From NCBI RefSeq assembly GCF_001665535.1, contig NZ_LZSQ01000037.1, positions 81,894-145,893 on the forward strand: a stretch of DNA of 64,000 bases. The letters run 5' to 3'. Each line of letters begins with the position of its first letter. The first letter of the stretch is position 1. The DNA comes from Mycobacterium sp. 852002-51961_SCH5331710 (lineage in GTDB: Bacteria > Actinomycetota > Actinomycetes > Mycobacteriales > Mycobacteriaceae). Shown here piece after piece: positions 8,868 to 19,300 of the stretch. A program made the translations under genes and the position numbers. Under the pieces are notes generated by a model. The model did not search any database. It was not told where the DNA came from and worked only from the letters and a program-made list of their open reading frames with translations.

Positions 8868-10004
8868 TCAGGGTTTGGGCTGGTTGTTCAGCACGTACTG
8901 GAGCCCGGAGAGCAGCTGCGACACCGGGTCGGCGGCACCGCCGAAGGCGGCCTGGGTGGCGGGCGCCGTGACCGCCGCGGGGTCGTAGCCGTTCACCGGG
9001 TCCACCGTGATGGGCGCGGTCAACGGATTGTCGTTGCGTGAGTAGCCCGCGTCTACGTACGGCTTGAGAACCCCGTCCAGTTTGATCAGCGTGTCCTTGT
9101 CCACTCCGAGGTACTTGAACGGCAGCACCAGCGGCAGATGCTCCTCGGGGATCATGAACGTCGTCGTCTTCGCCCCGCGGGAGTTGACGGTGGTGCGGAT
9201 GTTCTGCGGCGGCACCATGCTGGGGTCGGTGAACGCGACCGCCGTGTGCCCGGTCGCGAGCCCGACGATCGCGTTGGCGACGGACATCCAGTTGTCCGGC
9301 CGATCCGGCCAGTCGGCGATGCTGTCGTAGGCCGAGATGAACTGATAGGTGTCGTACTGGCTTTCGACCGGCGGCGGGATGCGGTAGTCGAGCGACGGCA
9401 CGACGCTGCCGACGGGGAACATCTGCGTCAGGAAGCTCTCGCCGAAGGCGTGCCGCGCCACCGGGTCGCCGTAGGTCGCGAAGCTCAGCTCATTCGGTGG
9501 CGGCGCGGCCGGGTCGTACGCCAGGCGCGCTTTCACGTCGTTGAGCACCATGGCGCCCTCCGACAGGCCGATCGCGGTTCCCGAACCACCCGCCTTGATG
9601 GCCTCGATCACGTTGGGCGCCCCGACGTCGACGGACTCGCCGACGCTGGGCCCGTCGATTCCCAGACCTGGGAAGTCGTCGTCCAACCGGCCGATGCCGG
9701 GGAACAACCGCTCCAAGGTGTGGCCCTGGACCTGCCCGGCGGGGTAGTCGACGATCTGGCGGTCCAATCCGGGGAACCAGTCGGCGCCCGTGCGCATGAT
9801 GTATTCGTCGTACGGGATGCCCAGCACGTGCGCGCCGCCCAGGGCGTACGCGCGCCCGGGTGTGCCCAGCGGCGGCGGACCGTCGCCGGACGGGGCCGGC
9901 TTCGGCGGCGGTGGCGGCTCGTCGGCCACCGCGATCCCGAGCCCCAAACAGCCTGTCGCGCCGAGTGTCGTCAGCGCAGCGCCGAATGCGAGGAACCGCT
10001 TCAT
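8868..10004 (-). CDS. Secreted PE-PPE-domain acyltransferase of the trehalose polyphleate locus
   Basis: Alpha/beta-hydrolase-fold (PE-PPE domain) protein expected to carry out the last acyl transfer in the cell envelope, moving acyl chains between trehalose esters. It has 378 residues: a Sec signal peptide (residues 1-27, AVA before DEP), a proline-rich linker at 29-50, then the catalytic domain with nucleophile S148 in the GLSEG elbow. It resembles the Chp proteins of sulfolipid and PAT synthesis in M. tuberculosis; in trehalose polyphleate synthesis the PE protein has been reported to act in the outer envelope. The ATG overlaps the fadD23 stop by four bases (ATGA), so it is the last gene of a coupled papA3-mmpL10-fadD23-pe operon. 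Confidence 0.85.
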   Translation of the reverse strand: MKRFLAFGAALTTLGATGCLGLGIAVADEPPPPPKPAPSGDGPPPLGTPGRAYALGGAHVLGIPYDEYIMRTGADWFPGLDRQIVDYPAGQVQGHTLERLFPGIGRLDDDFPGLGIDGPSVGESVDVGAPNVIEAIKAGGSGTAIGLSEGAMVLNDVKARLAYDPAAPPPNELSFATYGDPVARHAFGESFLTQMFPVGSVVPSLDYRIPPPVESQYDTYQFISAYDSIADWPDRPDNWMSVANAIVGLATGHTAVAFTDPSMVPPQNIRTTVNSRGAKTTTFMIPEEHLPLVLPFKYLGVDKDTLIKLDGVLKPYVDAGYSRNDNPLTAPITVDPVNGYDPAAVTAPATQAAFGGAADPVSQLLSGLQYVLNNQPKP

Positions 10005-11743
10005 TGCACGTCCAATCGCGTGAACCGACCCTGTTGATAGTGCTCGACACAGGCGGCGCGGCGGATCTTGCCGCTCGTCGTCGTGGGGATCGAACCGGCG
10101 GGCACCAGCACGATGTCCTCGACACTGACCCCGTGTTTATTCGAAATCGCCGCGGTCACATCGGCTTTGGTCGTGGTGAGCCGGCGCATTGTATCCTCGT
10201 CGAGGTCGGCAGGTTTCTTGAGTTCGATGACGGTGACCAGCCGCTCACTACCGTTCACCGGGACCGCGATCGCCGCGACCCGTCCTCGGGCGACCTCCTG
10301 CACCGTCGCCTCGATGTCCTCGGGATAGTGGTTACGGCCCCGGATGATCAGCAGGTCCTTGATGCGACCGACGATGAACAGCTCGCCGCCGTGGACGAAA
10401 CCGAGATCGCCGGTGCGCAACCACGGGCCGCCCGGTGTGCCCGGCGACGGGTCGACAAGCGTTGCGCCGAAACAGCTCTGCGCATCGCGAGGTCTCCCCC
10501 AGTAGCCGTCGGCGACGTTCTCCCCGTGCAACCAGATCTCGCCGACCTCCCCGGGCGGGCAGTCCCGGCATGTGTCGCTGTCGACGATGCGCAGCGACGG
10601 CGATTGCGGCACGCGGTATTTCACCAACGCCATGCCTTCGCCTGCGCCACAGGGCCGGACCTTTCCCGCACCGAGTTCGTCGGCGTCGAAGTGGACGGCG
10701 GGCGACGCCTCGTCCCATGTTCCCGTCGCGACGAAGACCGTCGCCTCCGCCAGCCCGTAGGCGGGTCGCATCATGTGATCGCGGAAGTCGAAGTGCGCAA
10801 ACCGGTCGACGAAGCGGTGCAGCGTCGCGGGCTCGACCCGTTCGGCGCCGCTGATGATGCCGACCACCCCGCCGAGATCGAGTCCGGCCAAGTCGTTGTC
10901 GGTCGTCTTGCGGGCGGCCAGGTCGAATGCGAAGTTCGGCGCCGACGACCATGCATGCGGGTTCTCGGCCAGCGCGCGCACCCAGCGGGCGGGCTTCTCG
11001 AGGAACGCGACCGGGCTCATCAGCTCCGCGCGGCGACCGCACAGGATCGGCGCACAGACCCCCAGCACCAGTCCCATGTCGTGGTAGAACGGCAGCCACG
11101 ACACCAGCGTAGCGTCCTGGGGCAGCGGCGACTGGGCGAAGAACTCCCGCATCAGCTGCTCGAAGTTCGCCGTGAGATTGCGGTGGGAGATCTTCACTCC
11201 CGTCGGCAATCTCGTTGAGCCCGAGCTGTATTGCAGATACGCGACGTCGGGCAGATCGACGGGCTGGGGAGCCATGTCCGCGTCGGCGTCCAGGTTGAGC
11301 GCGTCGATCTCGATGAGCTTGGGCACGATGTCCAGGCGCGACCGGTCGATGAAGTCGCCGACGTCACCCGCGGCGGCAGAGGTCGTGAGGACGACGGCGG
11401 GCTGGGTGTCAGCGAGCACCGAACTCACGCGCTCGTGGCCCGAGCCGGGATGGGGCAGCGGCAGCGGGACCGCGATCAGGCCCGCCTGCATCGAGCCCAG
11501 GAACGCCAGGATGTACTCCAACCCCTGCGGGGCGAGCATCACCGCCCTATCACCGATCGAGCCGTGGCGCCGAAGCGCGCGCGCGACATTGACGGTGCGT
11601 CGTGCCAGTTGCGACCAGGTGAGGGTTTCCCGCACGCCCGCCGAGTCGCGCGAGTATTCGGTGAAGGTGAAGGCGACGTCGTCGGGACGCAGGCTGGCGC
11701 GACCGTGAAGCATCGACAGGATCGAGGAATCCGACGGGCTCAT
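10001..11743 (-). CDS. fadD23: Long-chain fatty acyl-AMP ligase, FadD23 type
   Basis: Adenylates a fatty acid and hands the acyl-AMP to the partner polyketide synthase, not to CoA. It has 580 residues, normal for FAAL proteins. ANL motifs: [19 protein letters not shown] (P-loop), [27 protein letters not shown], and [20 protein letters not shown] with [12 protein letters not shown] proline- and glycine-rich insertion typical of FAAL proteins lies between the two lobes, and [15 protein letters not shown] carries the C-terminal lysine. ATGA overlaps with both neighbours (mmpL10 upstream, pe downstream) show tight operon coupling. It should prime the divergent PKS. Confidence 0.9.
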   Translation of the reverse strand: MSPSDSSILSMLHGRASLRPDDVAFTFTEYSRDSAGVRETLTWSQLARRTVNVARALRRHGSIGDRAVMLAPQGLEYILAFLGSMQAGLIAVPLPLPHPGSGHERVSSVLADTQPAVVLTTSAAAGDVGDFIDRSRLDIVPKLIEIDALNLDADADMAPQPVDLPDVAYLQYSSGSTRLPTGVKISHRNLTANFEQLMREFFAQSPLPQDATLVSWLPFYHDMGLVLGVCAPILCGRRAELMSPVAFLEKPARWVRALAENPHAWSSAPNFAFDLAARKTTDNDLAGLDLGGVVGIISGAERVEPATLHRFVDRFAHFDFRDHMMRPAYGLAEATVFVATGTWDEASPAVHFDADELGAGKVRPCGAGEGMALVKYRVPQSPSLRIVDSDTCRDCPPGEVGEIWLHGENVADGYWGRPRDAQSCFGATLVDPSPGTPGGPWLRTGDLGFVHGGELFIVGRIKDLLIIRGRNHYPEDIEATVQEVARGRVAAIAVPVNGSERLVTVIELKKPADLDEDTMRRLTTTKADVTAAISNKHGVSVEDIVLVPAGSIPTTTSGKIRRAACVEHYQQGRFTRLDVQ

Positions 11744-14700
11744 GGGTTATCCGTTTCCACTCCGCTTGACGACATGGCCGGGTTGCGTCGCCGCGGAACC
11801 GCCACTCGTGATGGCCACCAGTTTGCCCGCCCGACCAGTGCGGCGACCGCGGGCACGGTGATGGTGCGAACCACAAAGGTGTCCAGCAAGATTCCGACGC
11901 CGATCACGAAGCCGCCCTGGATGACGATCCCGATGCTGGAGAACAGCAGGCCGGCCATCGACGCGGCGAAGATCAGGCCGGCCGCAGTGATGACACCTCC
12001 GGTCGAACCCAGCGTCCGGATCACGCCGTACCGCACACTGTGCGGTGACTCGTCGCGCAACCGCGACACGAACAACATGTTGTAGTCGGCGCCCACGGCG
12101 ATCAGCACCACGAACGCCAAAGGCGGCACGCTCCAATGCAAATCCTGGCCGAGGAGCAGCTGGAACGTGAGCACCCCGATGCCCATCGCCGCGAAGTACG
12201 ACACCACCACCGACCCGACCAGATACAGCGGCGCGACGATCGCGCGCAGCAGCACCATCAACGTCAGCAGTACGACGATCAACGTCGCGGCGATGATGAA
12301 CCGGATGTCCTGCTGGTAATAGTCGCGGGTGTCGCGCAGCGCTGCCGGGAAGCCGCCCATGGAGATCGTGGCGTCGGACAGCGCGGTATTGGGTTGGGCA
12401 CCCCGGGCCACGTCGTAGATCTGGTTCACCTGATCCATCGCCTCGGGGCTGAACGGATTCAGCTGGGTCTGGATCAGGTAGCGAACCGACCGTCCGTCGG
12501 GTGAGATGTACGCCGCAGCAGCCTTTTTGAAGTCCGGGAGGTTCAGCACCTCCGGTGGGATGTTGAATCCGGCTTGCGAGGGATCCGAGGCGTTACTCCG
12601 CATGGTCAGCAGGAAGGTCGACGCCTCGTTCAATCCCGCGGCGATCACCTTGACCTGTTTGACGAGGTCGTCCACCCCGCCGGCGACCTCCCGGCTTCCC
12701 GTGGCGAGGCGGTTGGCGCCGCGCTGCAAGTCGGTCATGCTGCGCTGCACGCCGCCCGGTTGATCCAGTCCCATCGTGCTGACCGCCTTGGCGACGCTCG
12801 CCATCGCTGCGTTGAGGTTGGCCACGGCCTGGTTGAGGGTCTGACGGTCCTCGACACCTTGAAGCTCCTGAGCCAGGCCGTTGATCTCGTCGAGGCTTCC
12901 GTCCTCGCGCGCGGAGACCAGCTTCTGGAACTGCATGCGGGTGTCGACACACGAGGGGTTGGCGTCGCACACCGCGTTGCCCTGCAGCGCGGTCAGGACG
13001 GGGCCGATCCAGGCGAAAAGGTCTTTGACCGCTCGGAAGTTCAAGCCCATCGAGTTGCCGAGCGCGTTGATGCTCGCGACGAGTTTGGCCGTGATCTCGA
13101 CGTCGCGCACCAGCTTGTCGCCACCGTATTCAGTGCGTACCGAGGAGAACGTGTCGACGAGGCTTTGGATGCTGGGTGCTATCGCGTTGATCTGCCCGCG
13201 CACGTCGGCCAGGCTGTCGGCGAGCGTGTCGGCCCCGTCCCTGAGCTTGTTCAGATCCCCCGTCCGTTGACCGATCTGCGCGGAGCCGTCCGCCAGCCGG
13301 TCACCGACGATGCCCGCCTGGAACGTCGCCCGGAACTCCTGCGGCACCTCGCCGAGCGGGCGGGTGATGCCGCTGACCAGACCGATGTCCTTGAGTTGGG
13401 TGATCCGCGACGCCAGCTGTTCGAGGTCGGCGAGAGCCCGCGGGTTGCGCAGATCGTGCGGCGACTGGATCAGGACGTACTCGGGAATTGACTGATTGAT
13501 CGGGAAGTGGCGTTCCAGCGCGGCGTACCCGACCGAACTCGGCGCCTCGGCCGGCAGCACCTTGCGGTCGTCGTAGTTGTAGTCGGCGAACACCGCGATG
13601 CCGGCCAGCAGCGCCAGCACGAGCAGGCTGGCGACGAGGTGGGGCACCGGCCTGCGCACGATGCGGATGCCGGAGCGCCGCCAGAACCGGGCGGTCAGTT
13701 CCCGCCGCGGTTTGACCCAGCCGCGGGGCCCGGCCACCACCAGGATCGCCGGGAGCAGGGTCATTCCCGCGAGGTAGGCGATGCCGATCCCGATCGCCGA
13801 CGAGACACCGACGGTCCGGAACACCCCCATCTGCGCGAAGCTCAACAGAAGGAACGTCACGCCGACCGTCGCGGCGGACGCGGTGATGACCTTGCCGATC
13901 GAGATCAGCGCCGCTTTGACCGCCTCGTCGAAACCGTGGCCCGAGCGCAGGTAGTCGTGATAGCGGCTGATCAGGAACACCGCATAGTCTGTTCCGGCAC
14001 CTGCCATGATCGCGCTGAGGAACACGATGGACTGGTTCGAGACACCCGCGCCGGTCAGTTCCGAGAATCCGGCGACGGCGGCCTGCGCGATCAGCAACGA
14101 CGATCCGATCGTCGCCAGCGGCAGCAGCATCGTGACCACGTTGCGGTACACCAACAGCAGCACGCCGAGCACCAGCGCCGCGATCGCCGCCTCGATCGGC
14201 AGACGATCGTTTTCACCGGCGACTGTGAGGTCGGCGGCGGTGGCCGCAGGCCCAGTCAGGTACGCGGTGGCCGGACCGTCCGCGACATTCTGCTCGATCA
14301 GGTCCGCTACGCGGTTGAAGGAATCGAAGGCCCGCGGTGTGCCCAACTCCCCCTCGAGGCTGACCGGCAACACCCACGTCGTCTTGTCCTGACTGGTCAA
14401 GAAGGGCCGCAGCTGTGGTGTGCCGATGAAGTCCTGCACAGACTCGACGTCGGTGACGTCGTCGCGCAGTACGTCCACCAGCTTGCGATAGGTGGCCTCG
14501 TCCGCGGGGGTGAGGCCGTCCTCGTTGATCAGCGCCACCAGCAGCAGGTCGTCGTTGCCGGATTCGCCGAACGCCTCGGCCATCTTCGTGGCGGTGACGC
14601 TCGACGGTGCGTCGGCGGGCAGGATCGCGAGCGGATGCTTCTGGGCCATCTCACCCAGCGATGGAACGGTGAACGGGAGAGCGACGAGCATCGCCACCCA

Positions 14701-14754
14701 GACGCCGATGACCACCCACGGCCACCGCACCACGAGATCGGCTAGCCGCCGCAT
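11740..14754 (-). CDS. mmpL10: MmpL10-type RND lipid transporter
   Basis: Proton-driven inner-membrane exporter, here expected to move the di-acylated trehalose precursor to the periplasm. It has 1004 residues with the RND duplicated layout: TM1 (LADLVVRWPWVVIGVWVAML), a large porter loop, TM2-6, a second loop rich in heptad helices and a repeat-like SxQ region, then TM7-12. The proton-relay Asp-Tyr pairs characteristic of MmpL proteins are visible in GAGTDYAVFLISRYHDYL and AVGADYNMLFVSRLRDE. ATG at 14754, 27 bases after papA3. The stop overlaps the fadD23 start. MmpL8 of the sulfolipid locus is the obvious alternative paralogue, but the gene order fits the polyphleate locus. Confidence 0.9.
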   Translation of the reverse strand: MRRLADLVVRWPWVVIGVWVAMLVALPFTVPSLGEMAQKHPLAILPADAPSSVTATKMAEAFGESGNDDLLLVALINEDGLTPADEATYRKLVDVLRDDVTDVESVQDFIGTPQLRPFLTSQDKTTWVLPVSLEGELGTPRAFDSFNRVADLIEQNVADGPATAYLTGPAATAADLTVAGENDRLPIEAAIAALVLGVLLLVYRNVVTMLLPLATIGSSLLIAQAAVAGFSELTGAGVSNQSIVFLSAIMAGAGTDYAVFLISRYHDYLRSGHGFDEAVKAALISIGKVITASAATVGVTFLLLSFAQMGVFRTVGVSSAIGIGIAYLAGMTLLPAILVVAGPRGWVKPRRELTARFWRRSGIRIVRRPVPHLVASLLVLALLAGIAVFADYNYDDRKVLPAEAPSSVGYAALERHFPINQSIPEYVLIQSPHDLRNPRALADLEQLASRITQLKDIGLVSGITRPLGEVPQEFRATFQAGIVGDRLADGSAQIGQRTGDLNKLRDGADTLADSLADVRGQINAIAPSIQSLVDTFSSVRTEYGGDKLVRDVEITAKLVASINALGNSMGLNFRAVKDLFAWIGPVLTALQGNAVCDANPSCVDTRMQFQKLVSAREDGSLDEINGLAQELQGVEDRQTLNQAVANLNAAMASVAKAVSTMGLDQPGGVQRSMTDLQRGANRLATGSREVAGGVDDLVKQVKVIAAGLNEASTFLLTMRSNASDPSQAGFNIPPEVLNLPDFKKAAAAYISPDGRSVRYLIQTQLNPFSPEAMDQVNQIYDVARGAQPNTALSDATISMGGFPAALRDTRDYYQQDIRFIIAATLIVVLLTLMVLLRAIVAPLYLVGSVVVSYFAAMGIGVLTFQLLLGQDLHWSVPPLAFVVLIAVGADYNMLFVSRLRDESPHSVRYGVIRTLGSTGGVITAAGLIFAASMAGLLFSSIGIVIQGGFVIGVGILLDTFVVRTITVPAVAALVGRANWWPSRVAVPRRRNPAMSSSGVETDNP

Positions 14755-14781
14755 ATCGTCCTCATCTCGACCGGCCCCACG

Positions 14782-16203
14782 CTATGCGACGCGCCCCCAC
14801 TGACCGGTGTCGGCGACGCGTTCGGCCACCGATCTCATCGTGTTCATGTAGCGTGCAACGGATTTGCTAGCGACAGCATTATCGGGATGCATGATCGCCA
14901 TGACGGTGCCTTCGCCGTAGCGGAATATGTAGACGGTCAGCTGATAGGAGAATCGGCCGTCGGGGTAGATCCCGATATTGTCTGCAAGGCCCATATCCGC
15001 GGCCGCCAGAACCGCGTTCAGCGGTGCGGCGCCGGCGTGGAAGAAATTGGATACGGGAAAGTTCGGTCGCGGCCAATGCAACGACGGCGCTAATTCGAGC
15101 ACGCGGTAAAACGGCACCTTGGCCATGTTCAGATTCGAGTCGAATGAGGTCTGCGCCGACCACGCGGCCTCGGCGAACGAGGCGGCTCCGATCGGCACGG
15201 TGATCGGGATGAGTCCGGTGAACCAGCCCTGGGTCATGAAATTGTCGGTGGCCGTACGGGAATCGCGCGGAGTGAGGCCGTAATAGGTGAGTGCACCAGT
15301 CAGTTCGTGCTCGACCTGGGCGAGGCAGGCAAATAATCCGCCGACGAACCGCGCGCCGACCGCGGAGCACGCGGCCTCAAACCGCTCGGTCTGTGCGGGA
15401 TTCATCAACACTTCCGACGTCATGTCGCTGCTGGTCGCCTCGCGCGGGTTACCGAGAGGCAATGGGAATTCGGGAAAGCCGCCGCCGTTGCTTTCGGCGA
15501 ATTCGACCCATGCGGCCACTTCGGGCGTATCGAGGGTCAATTCCGAGGTGCGCTCCCTCTCGCGGATACAGAATTCATCGAAGCTGCCCGGGTCGGGCAA
15601 CTCAAGCGGCTTACCGCCCCCGCTCAATGCCGAATACATCCCGTTGGCTTCCAACATCGTCGTGCCGATCAATGTGGCGTCGCCGTGAATGTGATCCATC
15701 GCCGCGAAGAACGTGAAATGGTCCTCGTGCTGGATAAGTCCGAAGGTGAAACAGCCCCATTCCAACGGGCTCGGTATGCCGACGACGTGACCGCGGATAT
15801 CGTCGGCCGTCATTCTGCCGTGATCGATCGGCACGAATTCGATGTCCGATGGATTCTCGACCGCGCGACGGATGAACTCACCGTTCTCGGTGTGCTCGAA
15901 CCAGCTGCGAAATGTGTCGTGCCGACGCAGATAGGAATTCACGGCCTGATCCATGGCCGCGATGTCGCATTCGCCGGAGACCTCGCAGCTCGCAATGATC
16001 TGCCTGGAGAAGTTCAATCCCGCCGCGCTCCGTTCGCAATAGTTCCGGAGGTGCTGGCGTTGCATATAGCTGATCGGCACCGAACTGACGGGCGCCCGTC
16101 GCGCCGCCTCGGCGGCCGCGGCAGTCGGATGCCAGGACGTGACGGAACCCGGTTTGAGGGACCATTCATCAAGCGCCCCAATCGTAATCTTGCCGATGCG
16201 CAA
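14782..16203 (-). CDS. papA3: PapA3-type acyltransferase
   Basis: Polyketide-associated acyltransferase of the condensation-domain superfamily; transfers acyl groups to trehalose to form mono- or diacyl trehalose. It has 473 residues when started at the TTG at 16203, close to the 472 residues of M. tuberculosis PapA3, and the family N-terminus (L/M)RIG then begins exactly there. GGAGGA lies 9 bases upstream of this TTG. The frame stays open to 16332, but that extension has no ribosome site or homology. The catalytic HxxxD motif is H-I-H-G-D in AAMDHIHGDATLIG. Other family blocks are YLRRHDTFRSWFE and DNFMTQGWFTGLIPITVP. First gene of the operon with mmpL10, fadD23 and pe, divergent from the PKS. 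Confidence 0.9.
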   Translation of the reverse strand: MRIGKITIGALDEWSLKPGSVTSWHPTAAAAEAARRAPVSSVPISYMQRQHLRNYCERSAAGLNFSRQIIASCEVSGECDIAAMDQAVNSYLRRHDTFRSWFEHTENGEFIRRAVENPSDIEFVPIDHGRMTADDIRGHVVGIPSPLEWGCFTFGLIQHEDHFTFFAAMDHIHGDATLIGTTMLEANGMYSALSGGGKPLELPDPGSFDEFCIRERERTSELTLDTPEVAAWVEFAESNGGGFPEFPLPLGNPREATSSDMTSEVLMNPAQTERFEAACSAVGARFVGGLFACLAQVEHELTGALTYYGLTPRDSRTATDNFMTQGWFTGLIPITVPIGAASFAEAAWSAQTSFDSNLNMAKVPFYRVLELAPSLHWPRPNFPVSNFFHAGAAPLNAVLAAADMGLADNIGIYPDGRFSYQLTVYIFRYGEGTVMAIMHPDNAVASKSVARYMNTMRSVAERVADTGQWGRVA

Positions 16204-16382
16204 TCCGACTCGTCCTCCCAGCTCGGCCGCCTTGGGCCGGCATCGCTCGTGTGGGATCCCGAAAGTGGGAACCGCACGGCCATCGTTACACGTGCAATAG
16301 TGTTCGTCGACGCCGATCTCGGGATGGTGCAACTGCAGCAGCCCAGAGTGTGAATGTCACCGTCAACGCACGGAAGGACGGT
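16204..16382. promoter_or_regulatory. Divergent papA3/pks intergenic region
   Basis: The 179 bases between the divergent start codons must hold promoters for both arms of the glycolipid locus. TAGTGT at 16298-16303 could be a -10 box for the pks strand. I see no palindrome longer than six bases and no regulator gene beside it. GGAAGGACGG directly precedes the pks ATG. Confidence 0.35.
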
Positions 16383-19300
16383 ATGGGACCCGCTGAGCCG
16401 CGAACCGACCCGACGCCCCGCTTCGCCATCGTCGGTTACGCGGGACGATTCCCCGGAGCCCGCGACGCCGGCGAGTTCTGGGACCTGCTCCGCGAAGGCC
16501 GCGACGCGATCTCCGAGGTGCCGGCCGAACGCTGGAACGCCGACGATTTCTTCGACCCCGACCCCGGGGCGCCGGGCAAAGTGGTGACCCGCAGAGCGGG
16601 CTTCATCGACGATGCGACGGGCTTCGACGCGCCGTTCTTCGGGATGTCCGCGCGCGAGGCCAGGATGATGGACCCGCAGCACCGGCTCCTACTCGAGACG
16701 GCGTGGCGGGCGGTGGAGCACTCGGGCATTTCGCCGACGGCGCTGAGCGAAACCAACACCGGCGTGTTCATGGGGCTGTCCACCCACGACTACCTCGGCA
16801 TGGCCTCCGACGAGCTGACGTACTCCGAGATCGAGGCGTACATGGCGATCGGGACGTCTAACGCCGCAGCGGCGGGCCGCATCAGCTACCGGCTGGGCTT
16901 GCAGGGTCCTGCCGTGGCCGTCGACACCGCGTGCAGCTCGTCGCTGGTAGCCATTCACCAGGCGTGCCAGGCGCTGCGTCTGAGCGAATGCGACTTCGCG
17001 TTGGCGGGCGGGGTGAACCTTCTGCTGACGCCCGCGACGATGATCACGTTCTCCAACGCCCGAATGCTCGCCCCTGACGGGCGATGCAAAACCTTCGACG
17101 CGGCGGCCGACGGCTACGTGCGCGGTGAGGGCTGCGGCGTGGTCGCCCTCAAACGCCTCGAGGACGCGGTGCGCGACGGCGATCGGATCCGGGCCGTGAT
17201 CCGCGGTAGCGCAGTCAACCAAGACGGCGCATCAGGCGGATTGACGGTGCCGAACGGCGTTGCGCAACAGCGGGTCATCACCGATGCACTTCAGCGCGCA
17301 GGCGTACGCCCCGGCGACGTCGGCTACCTAGAGGCGCACGGCACTGGCACCTCGCTGGGCGACCCGATCGAGGCGCAGGCGGCTGGAGCGGCGTACGGCG
17401 CCGGACGCGACGCCGGACGCCCGCTGCTGATCGGTTCGGCGAAGACCAACATCGGTCACCTGGAGGCGGCCGCGGGCATCGCGGGCGTCATCAAAGTCGT
17501 GCTGGCGCTCGAACACGAGGCGCTGCCCAAGCACCTCAACTTCGAGAACCCCTCGCCGCACATTCCGTGGGGCCGGCTCCCGGTCGAGGTCGTCACCGAG
17601 ACGCTCCCGTGGGAACGCGGCGACCGGCCACGCATCGCCGGTGTGAGCTCGTTCGGGTTCGCCGGCACCAACGCGCACGTCATCCTCGAAGAGGCCCCCG
17701 AGGTTGCCGCCGCGGTTTCGCAGCCGGACGCCTCCTCGCGGTTCAGCGTGCTTCCGCTCTCGGCGCGCACCCCCGCTGCACTGAGCCAGACCGCCGAGCG
17801 TTACCGCACCTGGATGACCGAGCATCCGGACGCCGCACTGGCCGATGTGTGCTTCAGCGCGGGCGCGGGACGCGCCCACCTGGAGCATCGCGCAGCACTC
17901 GTGGTCAACTCGACCCAGTCTGCCGCGGACCTTCTCGGGGCGCTCGCCGAGGACCGCCCCGCGCCGGGCTTGGTCCGCGGGGAGTGCCATGAACCGCCGA
18001 AGACGGCCTGGCTGTTCACCGGCCAGGGCAGCCAGTACCCCGGCATGGCGCGCGAACTGTTCGACACTGAGCCGGTCTTCGCCGAGACCATGCGACGATG
18101 CGCCGCAGCGGTCGCCGATGTCCTCGAACGGCCTTTGCTCGACGCCGTTTTCGACGTCGACAGCCCGACGGCCGACGAGACGCTGCGACAGACGTCGTAC
18201 GCGCAGCCCGCGCTGTTCGCGGTGGAGATGGGCCTCGCCCGCCTCTGGCAATCGTGGGGTTTCGAACCCGACGTCGTGCTTGGCCACAGCGTCGGCCAGT
18301 ACGCGGCGGCCTGCGTCGCGGGTGTGTTCGATCTCGAGGAAGGCGCGCGGCTGATCGCCGAGCGCGGACGGCTGTTCGGCAGCCTGCCGGCGGGTGGGCG
18401 GATGGCCGCCGTGTTCGCCGCAGCCGAGCGGGTCGAGGACCTGACCAATGACTTTCCGAGCTTGTCGGTGGCCGCCTACAACGGTGCCAACACCGTACTA
18501 TCCGGTCCCGCAACCGATTTGGAGGCAGCGGTCGCGCGTCTGGCGGGTGACGGTGTGCGGTGCGAATGGCTCGACACCAGCCACGCCTTTCACTCGGCGC
18601 TGCTAGACCCGATTCTCGACGAGTTCGAGTCGTACGCAGATCAGTTTACTTTCGCCGCGCCGCAACGGATCCTGATCGACAACCGAACGGGAGCCGCGCT
18701 CGGTAGGAGCACCAAGCTCGACGGTGCCTATTGGCGTCGGCACGCGCGTCAGCCGGTGGAGTTCGCCAAGAGCGTGCGCACTCTCGCCGAGATCAATTGC
18801 AAGGCGCTGCTCGAGATCGGACCCCGACCGGTGCTCGCCGCCGCCGCGCTGGCGGCCTGGCCCGATCCCGCGACAGCGCCGAAGGTGATCGCGTCACTGC
18901 GGCCGAACGTCGCCGACCACCGGCAGATCTCCGAAGCGCTCGCCGACGCTTACGTGTTGGGCCATCTGCCCGCATTCGATGCTTTGCGGCGGCCGGATGC
19001 GCGGAAGGTGGATCTGCCGGGCTACCCGTTCGAACACCGCGAGTACTGGTTCCGCGACGACCGGCGGCCCGCGGGGCAGAGCGTCGCCGACTCACTGCCA
19101 CCCCAGCGTGTCGTCGACGCGACCGCCGACGATCGCTACGAAATCCGGTGGCACAAAGTCGATGTGCCGTCTCACAGCGATGGCCAGAAATACGAGTGGA
19201 TCGTCGTCGCCGACGACGCCGATGCCGTCCGGCCGCTGACCGACGCGCTCGCGAACCGGGGCGACACGTACCGGATCGTCGGGCTTCCTACCACCGATGC

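Noticed and set aside
16251..16382. N-terminal extension of the PKS from an ATG at 16251, and of PapA from 16332
   Set aside because: Neither upstream start has a ribosome site and the two extensions overlap on opposite strands. Both families begin at the inner starts chosen.
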